A stretch of 64,000 bases of DNA, from the NCBI GenBank assembly GCA_047495785.1, contig JBLDXI010000002.1:124001-188000 (forward strand), written 5' to 3'. Source of the stretch: Lepidodermella squamata. Lineage: Eukaryota > Gastrotricha. The notes below the pieces were generated by a model. It saw nothing but the letters and a program-made list of their open reading frames with translations, had not been told where the DNA came from and ran no database searches. This document shows positions 10,543 to 19,800 of the stretch, piece after piece. The first letter of the stretch is position 1; each line of letters opens with the position of its first letter. A program made the translations under genes and the position numbers.

Positions 10543-13014
10543 ATGTACTCACAGCACTTAATATTGCTTTGGTTAGTTGCCATGGCGTCACCTGTTGAGC
10601 CGCAAACCAAGCCGTATCGCTTGAGGATGCTATTAATCGCCCCGATACTAGAAATCGAGCCTAAGCGAATTGCCGCGTCTTTTTTAACCGTGCAACTCGC
10701 CATCGATCGCGTCAACAATCGGAGCGATATTCTGCCAGATTATCACATCGATTTTGTCCATCGGGAAGAATATTTCGGCCAGAATGCAGTAAAGGAGACC
10801 GTTCTCTTCAGCCGACAATTCGACGGATCGGGGAAGAATGGATATCAATCTCCAATCGTTGTTGGCCCGACTCTATCCGTTGGATGTCGAGCTGTGGGCC
10901 GCACCATTGGTTACATCGACCAAGTCGCTATAAGTCCATTATGCAGTGCTCCGTTTCTCGCAGATCATTTTTTATTCCGTAATCTCTACCTGCGCCTAGC
11001 TACCTCTAAAACCACGACGATCGCCATACTGAAATTTATCAGAGAAATCGGGAAATGGAACAGAATTGCGCTCATTACATTTATAAGAAATGTGAATGAC
11101 TTTGAAACTGCCAAGCTGCTCAACGATCAGGCCGTAACAAATGGCTTTGAAGTTGCGGTATTTCACGTGTTTTTCGGCAACGTTACCGTTGCAAGTGTAA
11201 CTTCAGAAGACGTGGCTGTCATTAGAAATTCAGGAGCCAGGGTTATTGTTATGAGCATAGGTGGTAACTATCATGCCGTCCGCTTTCTGTGCTTTGCCTA
11301 CAAACAAGGAATGCGTGGACCTCGTTATGTTTTCATCACTATGCTAAATGCCATCAGCGTCGACAATACCCTGGCTCAGAATTGCTCGCAGCAGGAGCTA
11401 TTTGCCCAGATCAAACAGACGTATTACTTCGGCAACATTGGCAGACCTGATAACCAAAGCCGAGTAACGTCACTCGGAGACAATGTGCCTGATTTTGATG
11501 CAACCATACTCAACGCAATAAATGAAACCCAAGCTGGTGCAGATTCTCCTCTTATCACATCTTACGTGGCTTATGACGCGTTCTTAACTGCGTTTTTCGC
11601 CCTTCACAATACTGAGCTGCGTCTGAAGTCCGAATATAACTTGACCCTCCGCGACTACTATTCCAACCCCTCACTAGTCGCTAGAATTGCAAATGAATCG
11701 GTTCTATCATCCGAGTTCATCGGCATGAGGATTGGGAGGTCGGCCTACAGTTCATCAGGCTTAACTATGGGCGACATACAAACAGTCACTCAATGGACCC
11801 CTGATGGAATTAAAGACTTGATTCACATCCGTCAGAAACTGGACAGAAGCCTTTCAGAATTTTCCCTTGATAGCTACGACTTTCGATTTCTTCGACCGAT
11901 AACATGGCCTCTCGGAGCTCCTCCCCGAGATCGGCAATTAGTTCTCAAACAACTTCAACACGTCTCAAAAACTTCCCTTGGCGTTAGCTGGTTTCTGATC
12001 ATCGTTACCACGATTACTCAAGCAGGTTCAATAATTGCAATAGCTCTGAATAAGCCGAGAAAGGTTTACTTCAAAACTTCGAAAATTGTTGGCCTTTTCG
12101 GCTGTTTGATTTTGAACGCTTCCGCGGGAGCTTTTACTATTGATAGAGGGATAGATAGTGCAGTTCTGGCAGCAGCTTGCTTTTTCCTTGTCGGGATCGG
12201 AATTTCTATCGTTTTCAGCTTGATAGCCATTCGGTTGATCAGTATCAACTTCTTTGTTCAAAAAGCAATACTAGATCTCTCACTGCAGATTCTAAGTGGA
12301 AATTTCGGTGCGGGTTCGAGCAATTTCGGAAATTCGGGGGAATCGCACAAGAAGACCTCATCAACAGGCTTTTCCATGTATCAAAAAATGGTCCTATCCT
12401 TTCCGAGTCAGATTTGGAAAACGTTTGACAAACAAACTAGTATTGGAGCTATTTTGGTCGCTTTTGTCAACCTGGTCATCCTAATAGGCTGGTCGGTTGG
12501 CAATGGTATGTTTTGCGCCTATGAGCTAGCATCTCAACCGACTTACGATGAAACGCTGGACGCTATGATTGAAGTGTGGCTAGTCCAATGTGAGATGATG
12601 AAACCTGTCATTGGATGGTCTTTGCTGGGAGCTGTGGCAGCTATTGAATTCTTGTTAATAGTTATCGGCTTCTTCTATGCGTTTCAGCTGCGACAGATAA
12701 AAGGAGTACCTGCTAGCTGCCACGAGTTCCTTCCATGCTGTCTGTCACTTATCGCCGGGGGTACGCTTCTGCCAGCTTCGATTTTAATAGCCATTACAGT
12801 GCAGTATGACGCGATTAAACAGCAGGAAGCTCTTGCGCTTGTTATCATCGCTGTTTCGGCAATTTTGTCCACGTTTTGGATCTACCCTGGATTTCTCGCG
12901 TCGAAAAAGCCGCGTGCCGCTACTGCAGAGTTGCCCACCGGTCGAAAAATCGATGCCCAACCCGGCCAGTCAGTAAATATCTCGAAACCCGGCCCCGCTC
13001 GGCTCGACCCATAA
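10543..13014 (+). CDS. GABA-B-like class C GPCR, copy 3 (intact, inverted)
   Basis: The only plus-strand member of the receptor cluster, in one exon. The frame is open from 10477; the ATG at 10543 is chosen because it places a signal peptide (M-Y-S-Q-H-L-I-L-L-W-L) at the start, giving 823 residues. It has the full set of features: flytrap ectodomain with conserved cysteines, W-P-L-G-A-P-P-R-D linker and 7TM. The second intracellular loop (A-I-L-D-L-S-L-Q-I type) is closest to copies 1 and 2. The carboxyl tail is longer than in the sisters. Its last 30 or so residues (Gly/Pro-rich, ending A-R-L-D-P) lie inside a repeated sequence, so the original stop was probably lost to an insertion or rearrangement. 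Confidence 0.9.
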   Translation: MYSQHLILLWLVAMASPVEPQTKPYRLRMLLIAPILEIEPKRIAASFLTVQLAIDRVNNRSDILPDYHIDFVHREEYFGQNAVKETVLFSRQFDGSGKNGYQSPIVVGPTLSVGCRAVGRTIGYIDQVAISPLCSAPFLADHFLFRNLYLRLATSKTTTIAILKFIREIGKWNRIALITFIRNVNDFETAKLLNDQAVTNGFEVAVFHVFFGNVTVASVTSEDVAVIRNSGARVIVMSIGGNYHAVRFLCFAYKQGMRGPRYVFITMLNAISVDNTLAQNCSQQELFAQIKQTYYFGNIGRPDNQSRVTSLGDNVPDFDATILNAINETQAGADSPLITSYVAYDAFLTAFFALHNTELRLKSEYNLTLRDYYSNPSLVARIANESVLSSEFIGMRIGRSAYSSSGLTMGDIQTVTQWTPDGIKDLIHIRQKLDRSLSEFSLDSYDFRFLRPITWPLGAPPRDRQLVLKQLQHVSKTSLGVSWFLIIVTTITQAGSIIAIALNKPRKVYFKTSKIVGLFGCLILNASAGAFTIDRGIDSAVLAAACFFLVGIGISIVFSLIAIRLISINFFVQKAILDLSLQILSGNFGAGSSNFGNSGESHKKTSSTGFSMYQKMVLSFPSQIWKTFDKQTSIGAILVAFVNLVILIGWSVGNGMFCAYELASQPTYDETLDAMIEVWLVQCEMMKPVIGWSLLGAVAAIEFLLIVIGFFYAFQLRQIKGVPASCHEFLPCCLSLIAGGTLLPASILIAITVQYDAIKQQEALALVIIAVSAILSTFWIYPGFLASKKPRAATAELPTGRKIDAQPGQSVNISKPGPARLDP

Positions 13015-13170
13015 AAGGAAAAACACAGCATTTGCACTCATTCTTTCACGGCAACTTTATGCTTTATAATACCTTCTTTTTTGAAAAACTAGCATTATCC
13101 AGGATCGACTTTTTCTACTGGAATAACTTGAAATCTCATCATTTTACTCGCTATTAGATTTACTGAGAAA
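12935..13170 (+). repeat. Direct repeat copy 1, overlapping the receptor 3' end
   Basis: About 235 bp that recurs at 13405-13650. Shared words include ATCTCGAAACCCGGCCCC, ATTCTTTCACGGCAACTTTA and TTTTTGAAAAACTAGCATT, with short indels between copies. The first 80 bp are translated as the receptor's carboxyl tail. Confidence 0.75.
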
Positions 13171-13404
13171 AGTAGGGGGAAAAGCTCTGTGAATGGTTTT
13201 GAAATCCAGGTCCTTTCCCGGAGAACTCTTCGCTGCTTGAAAGAAGCCACCTTTTTCATGAAGCCACCAGTGTTCCACTATCCTAAATAACATACCTATG
13301 TTTCAATTAGGAACTGTGACACGTTATCTGGAACCTTTTGTAGTGGTTTGTATGTATGAACGGAATTGATGTCCAAAGGAGTTGAGATGCTATACGATTT
13401 TCTA

Positions 13405-13650
13405 AGTTACCCACGGGCCGAAAAACCCGGCCCGTCAGTAAGTATCTCGAAACCCGGCCCCGCCCGACTTGTCCCGTAACAGAAAAAACCCAATATTTTC
13501 ACACATTCTTTCACGGCAACTTTAATATTCTTTCTTTTTTGAAAAACTAGCATTTTCGAGGATGAGATCGGCTTTTTCTACTGGAATAGCTGGATATCTT
13601 TTCATTTTACTCATGATCAGATTTACTGAGAAGTGAATCGTGTAATAGAT
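13405..13650 (+). repeat. Direct repeat copy 2
   Basis: Second copy of the 12935-13170 sequence, about 470 bp further on in the same orientation. It has no open frame of its own. The spacer 13171-13404 shows no gene. Confidence 0.75.
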
Positions 13651-14043
13651 AAAAAATGTAACCAAGTTTCTAAATAAGGACTTTCTTATTTGTATTCAGA
13701 AAAAATGCGCTTCACAAAGTCATCAGTGCCACGTCTTAACTTTCGCCGACTTTCGCTCGCGTTTAGTCACATAGAGAGGTCTGCCCTGCTATCTACCCCG
13801 CTATCCGCCCAACCCCGTTAGTAGTCATTCGATTTGCGGGGATCCTGTTTAATCAATTCGTTTTTTATCCTATAAAATTAAATAATTTTTGATTAAGTGG
13901 AAAATGATTAATAAATAAATGAATAAATGTTAAAAATATGCGTTCCTGGAAACCAAGCGGAGCGTTATCGCGGTTTTGAGAAATCCGAATCCAGTTATTT
14001 CAAGTTCAGTTTAATTTTCAGCCTCACTCCCAGCCATGATGTA
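13651..14043. other. Intergenic, AT-rich
   Basis: No gene, repeat or RNA recognised. Confidence 0.4.
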
Positions 14044-14182
14044 CAGTAGAAGCTGTATAATCCGAACCCCAGCAATGCGGACAGCGGGCTAGTCCGGACA
14101 ATTTTAGTGCGACAGACAGAGTTTACGTTATAATATGCGGACATCGCGCGGACAGCCTCTTAATGCGGCCAGGGTGCGATCT
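14044..14182. mobile_element. Possible pogo/Tigger-type transposon terminus
   Basis: CAGTAGAAGCTGTATAATCC directly after a TA resembles the CAGTAGAA...ATCCG terminal repeats of pogo/Tigger elements. TGCGGACA is repeated within it. The opposite terminus and a transposase were not found, so this is at most a fragment. Confidence 0.35.
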
Positions 14183-14198
14183 TGGATTCCGGAGCTGC

Positions 14199-14320
14199 CA
14201 GGGATGGAAAAATGTGTATGCTGTTTCTGCAAACAAGGAATAGTCATTTCAACTTAAAGGCGAGCGAAGCGAGAACATTTAAAAGATTTCCCACTAAAAC
14301 AAGCTTCAAAACCTCTCAAA
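14199..14320 (+). repeat. Half-copy of the hAT-like MITE at 24003
   Basis: Begins CAGGGATGGAAA and continues through AGTCATTTCAA and GCGAGCGAAGCGAGAACATTT, as in the left arm of the element at 24003-24270. Only the left side is present. Confidence 0.6.
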
Positions 14321-14680
14321 ATTAACGAAGCAGTGGGATAAGTTCTCAATTTGTTATTTGTTGTCCGAGCTGGGGCCGAGCTGGGGGGATGAATCAACTG
14401 ACGCTAACGGTTGGTAAAACGCTCCGAGAGGTATAGACGCTCACTGGCTGGGTCGAAGATAACTCGAGTCAGTTCGTTCGTCATTTCGTTGGAAACAAGT
14501 AGTAATTACTAATGACTTATCGCTAGGCCCCGGGGTATATGTATTTCAAATAGGGAGGGCAGAATGTAGATTGAATTGATTTATTTGCTTTCAAGCGCAC
14601 TGTAACAAAAAACAAGTTACAAAACGTTTTATGTTGTTGCCAGAATAATTGTCTTTGGAAAAAGCATCGAAGTTCATCTT
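14321..14680. other. 3' flank of receptor copy 4
   Basis: 14575-14680 shares TTTCAAGCGCACTG and TTCATCTTTCATGTGGAGAAACAGG with the 3' flank of copy 5 at 19725-19815. This is a conserved 3' UTR that duplicated along with the genes. Confidence 0.55.
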
Positions 14681-17083
14681 TCATGTGGAGAAACAGGAGC
14701 TTGCCTCAAGTATGGCACTAGATGCAGGACGCTGATGTTGTTTTTGCGCCAGGAACCCAGGGTAAATCCAAAACGCTGATAAAATTGCCGAAACGAAGAT
14801 AGTAACAAACGAAAGAGCTTCCTGTTGTATAACGGCTTTCGACTGCATTGATATGGAGATTAAAATTGAAGCCGGTAGAAAAGTCCCCACAGCTATGAGT
14901 GACAGACAGCTAGGAACGAACTCATGAAAACTAGCCCGTACTCCTTTTATCTGTCTCAGCTGAAGCGCATAGAGGAAGCCGATAGCTATCAAGACGAATT
15001 CAGTAGCTGCAACAACTCCAAGCAAAGACCACCCAGTCGCAGATTTCATCGCACATTGGACGATCCAAACTTCAATCATAGCGTCCAACGTTTCATCGTA
15101 CATCGGCTCTGATGCTAGCTTGTAAACGCAGGTCGTGCCATTGGTAACTGACCAGCCTATTAAGATGCCCAGGTTAACGGAAGCGATTGAAATCGCTCCT
15201 ATACTTGTGTGTTTATCAAACCTTTTCCAAATCTGACTCGGGAACGATATGGCTAATTTTGGCTGCAAGGATAAAACCTTCCTACGCAGGGAACCAGAGG
15301 TCTGAAAAGATCGCGTAGCCAACTTTAGGGCTTTCTTCTGTAACGCATGTACCATACGTTGAACAACGTAGTAAACACTCATCATCCGCGTAGCAATCAA
15401 GCTGAATACAATAGAAATTCCTATGCCAAGCAGGAAGAAACATGATGTTGCCAGACCTGCGCTATCCAAGCCCTTATCAATGGAAAATGCCCCAGCTGAC
15501 GTGTTAAGGATCAAGCAACCAATCAGGCCGATAATTTTGGAAAATTTGAAGTAAACCATTCTTGGCCTATTCAATGCTAATGAAATTATCGAACCTGCTT
15601 GAACGATCGTGGTGGCGATAATCAGAAACCAGCATAAACCGAAAGAAGTCGTCGAAAAGTGCTGTACATGCCTGAGAACGAGAAGTCGATCGCGAGGAGG
15701 AGCTCCAAGGGGCCATGTTACAGGCCGAAGAATTCGAAACTCGTAGCTATCGAGCGAAAACTCTGAGAGACCCCTGTCAAGCTTTTGACGAATGTGAAGC
15801 AAGTCTTTGATGCCATCAGGGGTCCATTGAGCTACAACTTGTATGTCCCCCATGGGCGAGCCAGAGGAACTGTAAGCCGATGTTCCGATTCTCATCCCGA
15901 TGAACTCGGATGATAAAACAGATTCATTCGCGATTTTACCGACTAGTGACGGGTTGGAGTGATAATCGCGTAGAGTCAGGGTATACTCAGACTTCAAACG
16001 CAGCTCAGTGTTGTGAAGCGCGAAAAAGGCTGTTAATAGCACGTCGTAAAACCCGTAAGTAGCAATGAGAATCGAATCTGCTGTTGCGCGGGTTGCGTTT
16101 ATTCCCTTGATTATGTAAGCGTCGTAATCAGCCGCGTTGTCTCCAAGTGAGGTTAATCGACTGTAGTTGTCTGGTTTACTAATGCTGCCAAAGTAATACG
16201 TTTGTCTTATTTGAGCTATCAGCTCTTGTAGCGAACAATCCTGGGCCATCGTGTTATCGACACTGATCGCAGAAATCAGAGCGATGAAAATAAAACGTGC
16301 ACCCCGCATTCCTTGTTTGTAGGCGAAGCACAAAAACCGGACAACATGGAAGTTACCAGTTATAGACAAAACGATTACCCTAGCTCCTGAATTTTTGATA
16401 ACAGCCACATCTTCCAGGGTTACACTTGCAACCGTCACATTACCGAAAAACACGTGAAATACCGCTATTTCAAAACCATTCGCAACCGCCTGGTCGTGGA
16501 GCAATGTTGCAGTTCCATAGTCATTAACGTTTCCCATGAAAGATGTAATCGCTATTTTGTTCCATTTCCCGATTTCCCTGATGAATTTCAGGATAGTGAT
16601 TGCCGTGGTTTTGTAGGTAGGCAGACGCCGGTAGAGATTGGGAAATAAATAATGATCTGCGAGGAATGGGGCAGTGCAAATTGGACTTATCGCGACTAGG
16701 TTGATATGGCTAATAAAGCGGCCCACGGCTCGACATCCAACGGATTGAGCCGGGCCGGCGATGATTGGAGATAGGTAACCATTCTGCCCCGATCCATCGA
16801 ATTCTCTACTGAAGAGAACAGCCTCCTTTGCAGCATTCATGCCGATAAGCTCTTCACGATGGACGACTTCAACGTGATAATCTGGCAGAATGTCGCTACG
16901 ATTGTTGACGCGATCGACGGCCAGTTGCACAGTTAGAAAGAATGCGGCACTTCGCCTTGCCTCAATTTCTAATACCGGAGCGAGGAAAAGGACTTTCAAG
17001 CGATGCGGCTTGGTTTGTGAATCAATTGCTAAAACCATCATAGCTGCTATCGTGAGTGAGGCGAAATTCAGTTTGATAAGCAT
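14681..17083 (-). CDS. GABA-B-like class C GPCR, copy 4 (intact)
   Basis: An 800-residue single-exon receptor, used here as the family reference. Signal peptide 1-23; Venus-flytrap ectodomain about 27-440 with cysteines near 117, 136, 252 and 283; linker W-P-L-G-A-P-P-R-D at 457-465. Membrane helices lie near 481-504, 514-534, 544-568, 627-648, 684-708, 722-745 and 754-778. Cysteines at 548 (top of TM3) and 677 (before TM5) fit the class C extracellular disulfide. The second intracellular loop (about 569-626) is long and is the most variable part of the family. Its V-H-A-L-Q-K-K-A-L-K form groups this gene with copies 5 and 6. A dyad element sits about 105 bp upstream. The ligand cannot be inferred. 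Confidence 0.92.
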   Translation of the reverse strand: MLIKLNFASLTIAAMMVLAIDSQTKPHRLKVLFLAPVLEIEARRSAAFFLTVQLAVDRVNNRSDILPDYHVEVVHREELIGMNAAKEAVLFSREFDGSGQNGYLSPIIAGPAQSVGCRAVGRFISHINLVAISPICTAPFLADHYLFPNLYRRLPTYKTTAITILKFIREIGKWNKIAITSFMGNVNDYGTATLLHDQAVANGFEIAVFHVFFGNVTVASVTLEDVAVIKNSGARVIVLSITGNFHVVRFLCFAYKQGMRGARFIFIALISAISVDNTMAQDCSLQELIAQIRQTYYFGSISKPDNYSRLTSLGDNAADYDAYIIKGINATRATADSILIATYGFYDVLLTAFFALHNTELRLKSEYTLTLRDYHSNPSLVGKIANESVLSSEFIGMRIGTSAYSSSGSPMGDIQVVAQWTPDGIKDLLHIRQKLDRGLSEFSLDSYEFRILRPVTWPLGAPPRDRLLVLRHVQHFSTTSFGLCWFLIIATTIVQAGSIISLALNRPRMVYFKFSKIIGLIGCLILNTSAGAFSIDKGLDSAGLATSCFFLLGIGISIVFSLIATRMMSVYYVVQRMVHALQKKALKLATRSFQTSGSLRRKVLSLQPKLAISFPSQIWKRFDKHTSIGAISIASVNLGILIGWSVTNGTTCVYKLASEPMYDETLDAMIEVWIVQCAMKSATGWSLLGVVAATEFVLIAIGFLYALQLRQIKGVRASFHEFVPSCLSLIAVGTFLPASILISISMQSKAVIQQEALSFVTIFVSAILSAFWIYPGFLAQKQHQRPASSAILEASSCFST

Positions 17084-17102
17084 TCGCAGCGTTTCGCCTA
17101 TT

Positions 17103-17345
17103 TTAGCTTTTCGAACATATAGATCTGGTCAGACGTGATTTTTCGAGCGGAGTCACTAAAGGGCACGGAATCACTAAATTTTTGAAACTTCCGACAAGTG
17201 GGAAATTTGAATCTTTCCGGAAGAGCATTAGCTGCTTGGCTCCTTGCGAGTCAGTTGTTAACACCATCATTGTTGTTATCGTGAGTGAGACGAAATTCTT
17301 GGTAAGCATTTGCGATACTCTCAACCTCTCAACTGTGATGAACAT
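17103..17345 (-). pseudogene. 5'-end relic of a further receptor copy
   Basis: Minus-strand translation at about 17250-17310 reads M-L-T-K-N-F-V-S-L-T-I-T-T-M-M-V-L, the receptor family's signal peptide, and then loses all similarity after T-D-S-Q. The sequence upstream of it (17398-17790) matches the 5' flank of copy 5 (22280-22610), including a dyad element. It is therefore the promoter and first ~25 codons of a receptor whose body has been deleted, left immediately upstream of copy 4. Confidence 0.7.
17188..17214 (-). promoter_or_regulatory. Receptor-upstream dyad element (copy 4 gene)
   Basis: CTTCCGACAAGTGGGAAATT is the best match to the consensus, about 105 bp upstream of the ATG at 17083. 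It is followed by a TTCCGGAAGAGCATTAGC tail also seen near the 5654 gene. Confidence 0.6.
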
Positions 17346-17397
17346 ACTGTCATCTTTAGCGCGCAGATTGATTTGAATTTCTCAGGCGTGCAAAATT

Positions 17398-17790
17398 GAG
17401 ACAAGTGGGAAATTTGAACTTGTATGGAATGCATCAGCAGGGCGTAATCCGCATGTAATGCAATGACGGAGAATGCACTCTCGTCATCGTGGGGGCGTCT
17501 TCCGTTAGTTCAGGCATCACAAAGTAACAGCACGCTCGGTCGAAAAAATGAGGAGGATCAACATTTAATATTTAAAAAACGTTCGCCTATCGCCACCGTG
17601 TCATTTGAAAAGTTATGAATATTTGAAAAGTGCATCGAACAAAATCTAATCATACATGCGAGGAGCGATTCCGCGCAGTCGGTTCTCACACGATGCCGTG
17701 TGTGGCTGCGAGCAACGCCCTGTGCTCTACTTGTTCGATCACCATGACTAACTTCAATGCTATTACCATTGAATCACCCTTACTCAAAGT
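17398..17790 (-). repeat. Receptor 5' flank, paralogous to 22280-22610
   Basis: GACAAGTGGGAAATTTGAAC (half dyad) starts the block. The CGATGCCGTGTGTGGCTGCG and GACTAACTTCAATGC words at 17690-17755 match CGATGCCGCGTCAGACTGCG and GACTAACTTAAATGC at 22512-22580. This shows that several hundred bases of upstream DNA duplicated together with the receptor genes. Confidence 0.65.
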
Positions 17791-18398
17791 TGAAAAAGTA
17801 AAAATTTGCATTCTTATTGCTCAAATGTGAACGTCGATGCTTTAGCATTGCTCGTCAAATGAGATGCCGGGGAACCCCCGTACTGCTGCCGTTTGTGTCG
17901 TGGAAATCTATGTATGCCGCCAGTGTGCGCCCACGCCACGCACACCGTAACTTGCCAGAATGCAATCGCAATCCATGACTACCTGCCTGCATCACTCCGC
18001 AGCCAAAAAGAAGTCATTCCATCCACTAGCCTCTGGATCCTTAAATTGCCTGGTGAACCTTTGTGCACAGTAGAAGAATAGTTGCTTATTGCTTCGCGGT
18101 TTTTAGTTCACACAACGTTCACGGAGAAAAGCCCACGTGATACGAACCAAGCCAAACGCCCCAATTTCCTGCCGTTCAATGTTCAAATAGAATGCCGTTC
18201 AATGTGTGATGTCAGTTATAGCCCGTTTTTTTACTTCATTGGTAGCAAGATGGACTACGATTGATAATTGATAAAGTGAACAAATCGCTAGCAACATGCA
18301 ATCGTCACAAACAAGGACCTTCTTTTCAAATCCTGATCATTTTCAGGATTTCTTTGGGAACTGATCGCATTTATAGGACGCCGCAGCTTCGAAGCTCC
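17791..18398. other. Intergenic, no gene recognised
   Basis: No supported feature other than the 8-bp target site at 18399-18406 of the adjoining transposon. Confidence 0.4.
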
Positions 18399-18406
18399 CA
18401 TTATAC

Positions 18407-19056
18407 CAGGGGTTCTCAAACTTTTTCGCGGCGGTGCCCCCATTTGGGGCACGCGACCAAGGCCGCGTGCCCCACTATCAAATCCATCTAAAAACGCAGA
18501 TATCTCTTTTTCCTCATTGTGGAAAAACATGTAATCGGCTTCCCACTTTGGATTGAAGTGATAGATCTTCTTCTTTGGGGCTTACTTAGATTTTTTCGTG
18601 ACAGGAGTTCCAACTTCAGACTCGGAAGCAGAATCATCGCCGTCATCTTCCGAGTCATCTTGACCAGAACCCGGTGCGACTGGTTTAAAATAGAGCGTAA
18701 TGTTGACTGAGGCGTAGCCAGGATTCAATTTTGGGGGTGATAATTTTTTTTACCTGTGGCTTCGAAATTATCCGGGTCGAAAAAACACTTATTAAGCCCA
18801 TTTGCGAGCAAAGCGAGCTTTAGCTGACGCTTTTTCGGGCATTTTTTAGCTGAAAATAGCCTCAGAATGCGTTAAAAGTTGTTAACAGTTAACAGAAAAT
18901 TTGTTACTGGAGACCACTTTCAGGATTTCTTTGGTGGGTGTTTACGAAAACTGGAAACGGACAAAAATGGGCCGGCGTGCCCCAAGTCGCACGCATTCCC
19001 CGTCGGCCCTTCAAAATGCCCCAAGTCGCACGCGTGCCCCAGTTTGAGAACCCCTG
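18407..19056 (-). mobile_element. Non-autonomous or decayed hAT transposon, 650 bp
   Basis: Starts CAGGGGTTCTCAAAC and ends GTTTGAGAACCCCTG, a perfect 15-bp terminal inverted repeat of the hAT type. It is flanked by the perfect 8-bp target-site duplication CATTATAC (18399-18406 and 19057-19064), also characteristic of hAT. On the minus strand about 18700-18480 an acidic Asp/Ser/Glu stretch, a stop, and then F-N-P-K-W-E-A-D-Y-M-F resemble the amino end of hAT transposases. The rest of the transposase is missing. A subterminal TGCCCCAAGTCGCACGC word occurs twice near the right end. The clean ends suggest a fairly recent insertion. Confidence 0.9.
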
Positions 19057-19064
19057 CATTATAC

Positions 19065-19800
19065 ATGACCCCGCGGCTGCCACCTACTGTGCGTAAGATT
19101 TAATTTTTAGTTCAGTAAATGGCAATAGGTATATAAAAAATGCTCAGAATTCATTTACAGCAGAAGATCGGCCAGACGTTGTGTAAAAAAATGTGTTCTC
19201 GTTGATCTTAAGCAAAAAAAGAGGCTTGAGATTATTGCAAAAAGTGTAATGAGACGATTCATTGGTCGAGTTGGACTTTGGACCTCATTAAAAATATCAC
19301 GCTTTTTCTGATTCTCAGCAAGCCGCGGCGTCCTATAGTACGTCTCATGATCGCATTGCTTTCGGCATCATCATCTCGTATGCGTTGTTGAGCAATTCAA
19401 GTCCTCTGTGCTCTTTTTGGTGGAGACTTTTGCTAGATTGATTTGTTCAGATCCTCAGTAGGATGCAGTAAGGTCCCCGAACTAGGGGGAGAACGGCGTT
19501 GTCAGCATACCGAACGGTGGCTCGAGAAACGATAATGCTGGGCAAGCGACAGCCCTTGGATGCCTCCCTTAGATAAGAACAGACCCTAGCAATTGTTGCG
19601 CAATCCGAGGGTAGACTTGCGGAAAATCGTTTGGAAGCTAAGGAGCCTGAACTGCCGGTGAAATATAACAACAACACGCGGATGAGCTTACTTTGAGTCA
19701 ACAATCGAAATGACATTATTTTACTTTCAAGCGCACTGCGAAGTAACAAACAAAAGGTGTTTTTCATAGCCAATGGTCATTGAAAAAAGCCGTTCATCTT
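19065..19800. other. 3' flank of receptor copy 5
   Basis: No gene recognised. 19720-19800 is the conserved receptor 3' flank shared with copies 4 and, more weakly, 6. Confidence 0.45.

Noticed and set aside
12028-12261. Frames antisense to receptor copy 3 (and similar antisense frames in every receptor)
   Set aside because: They mirror the conserved receptor coding sequence and lack independent conservation or start context.
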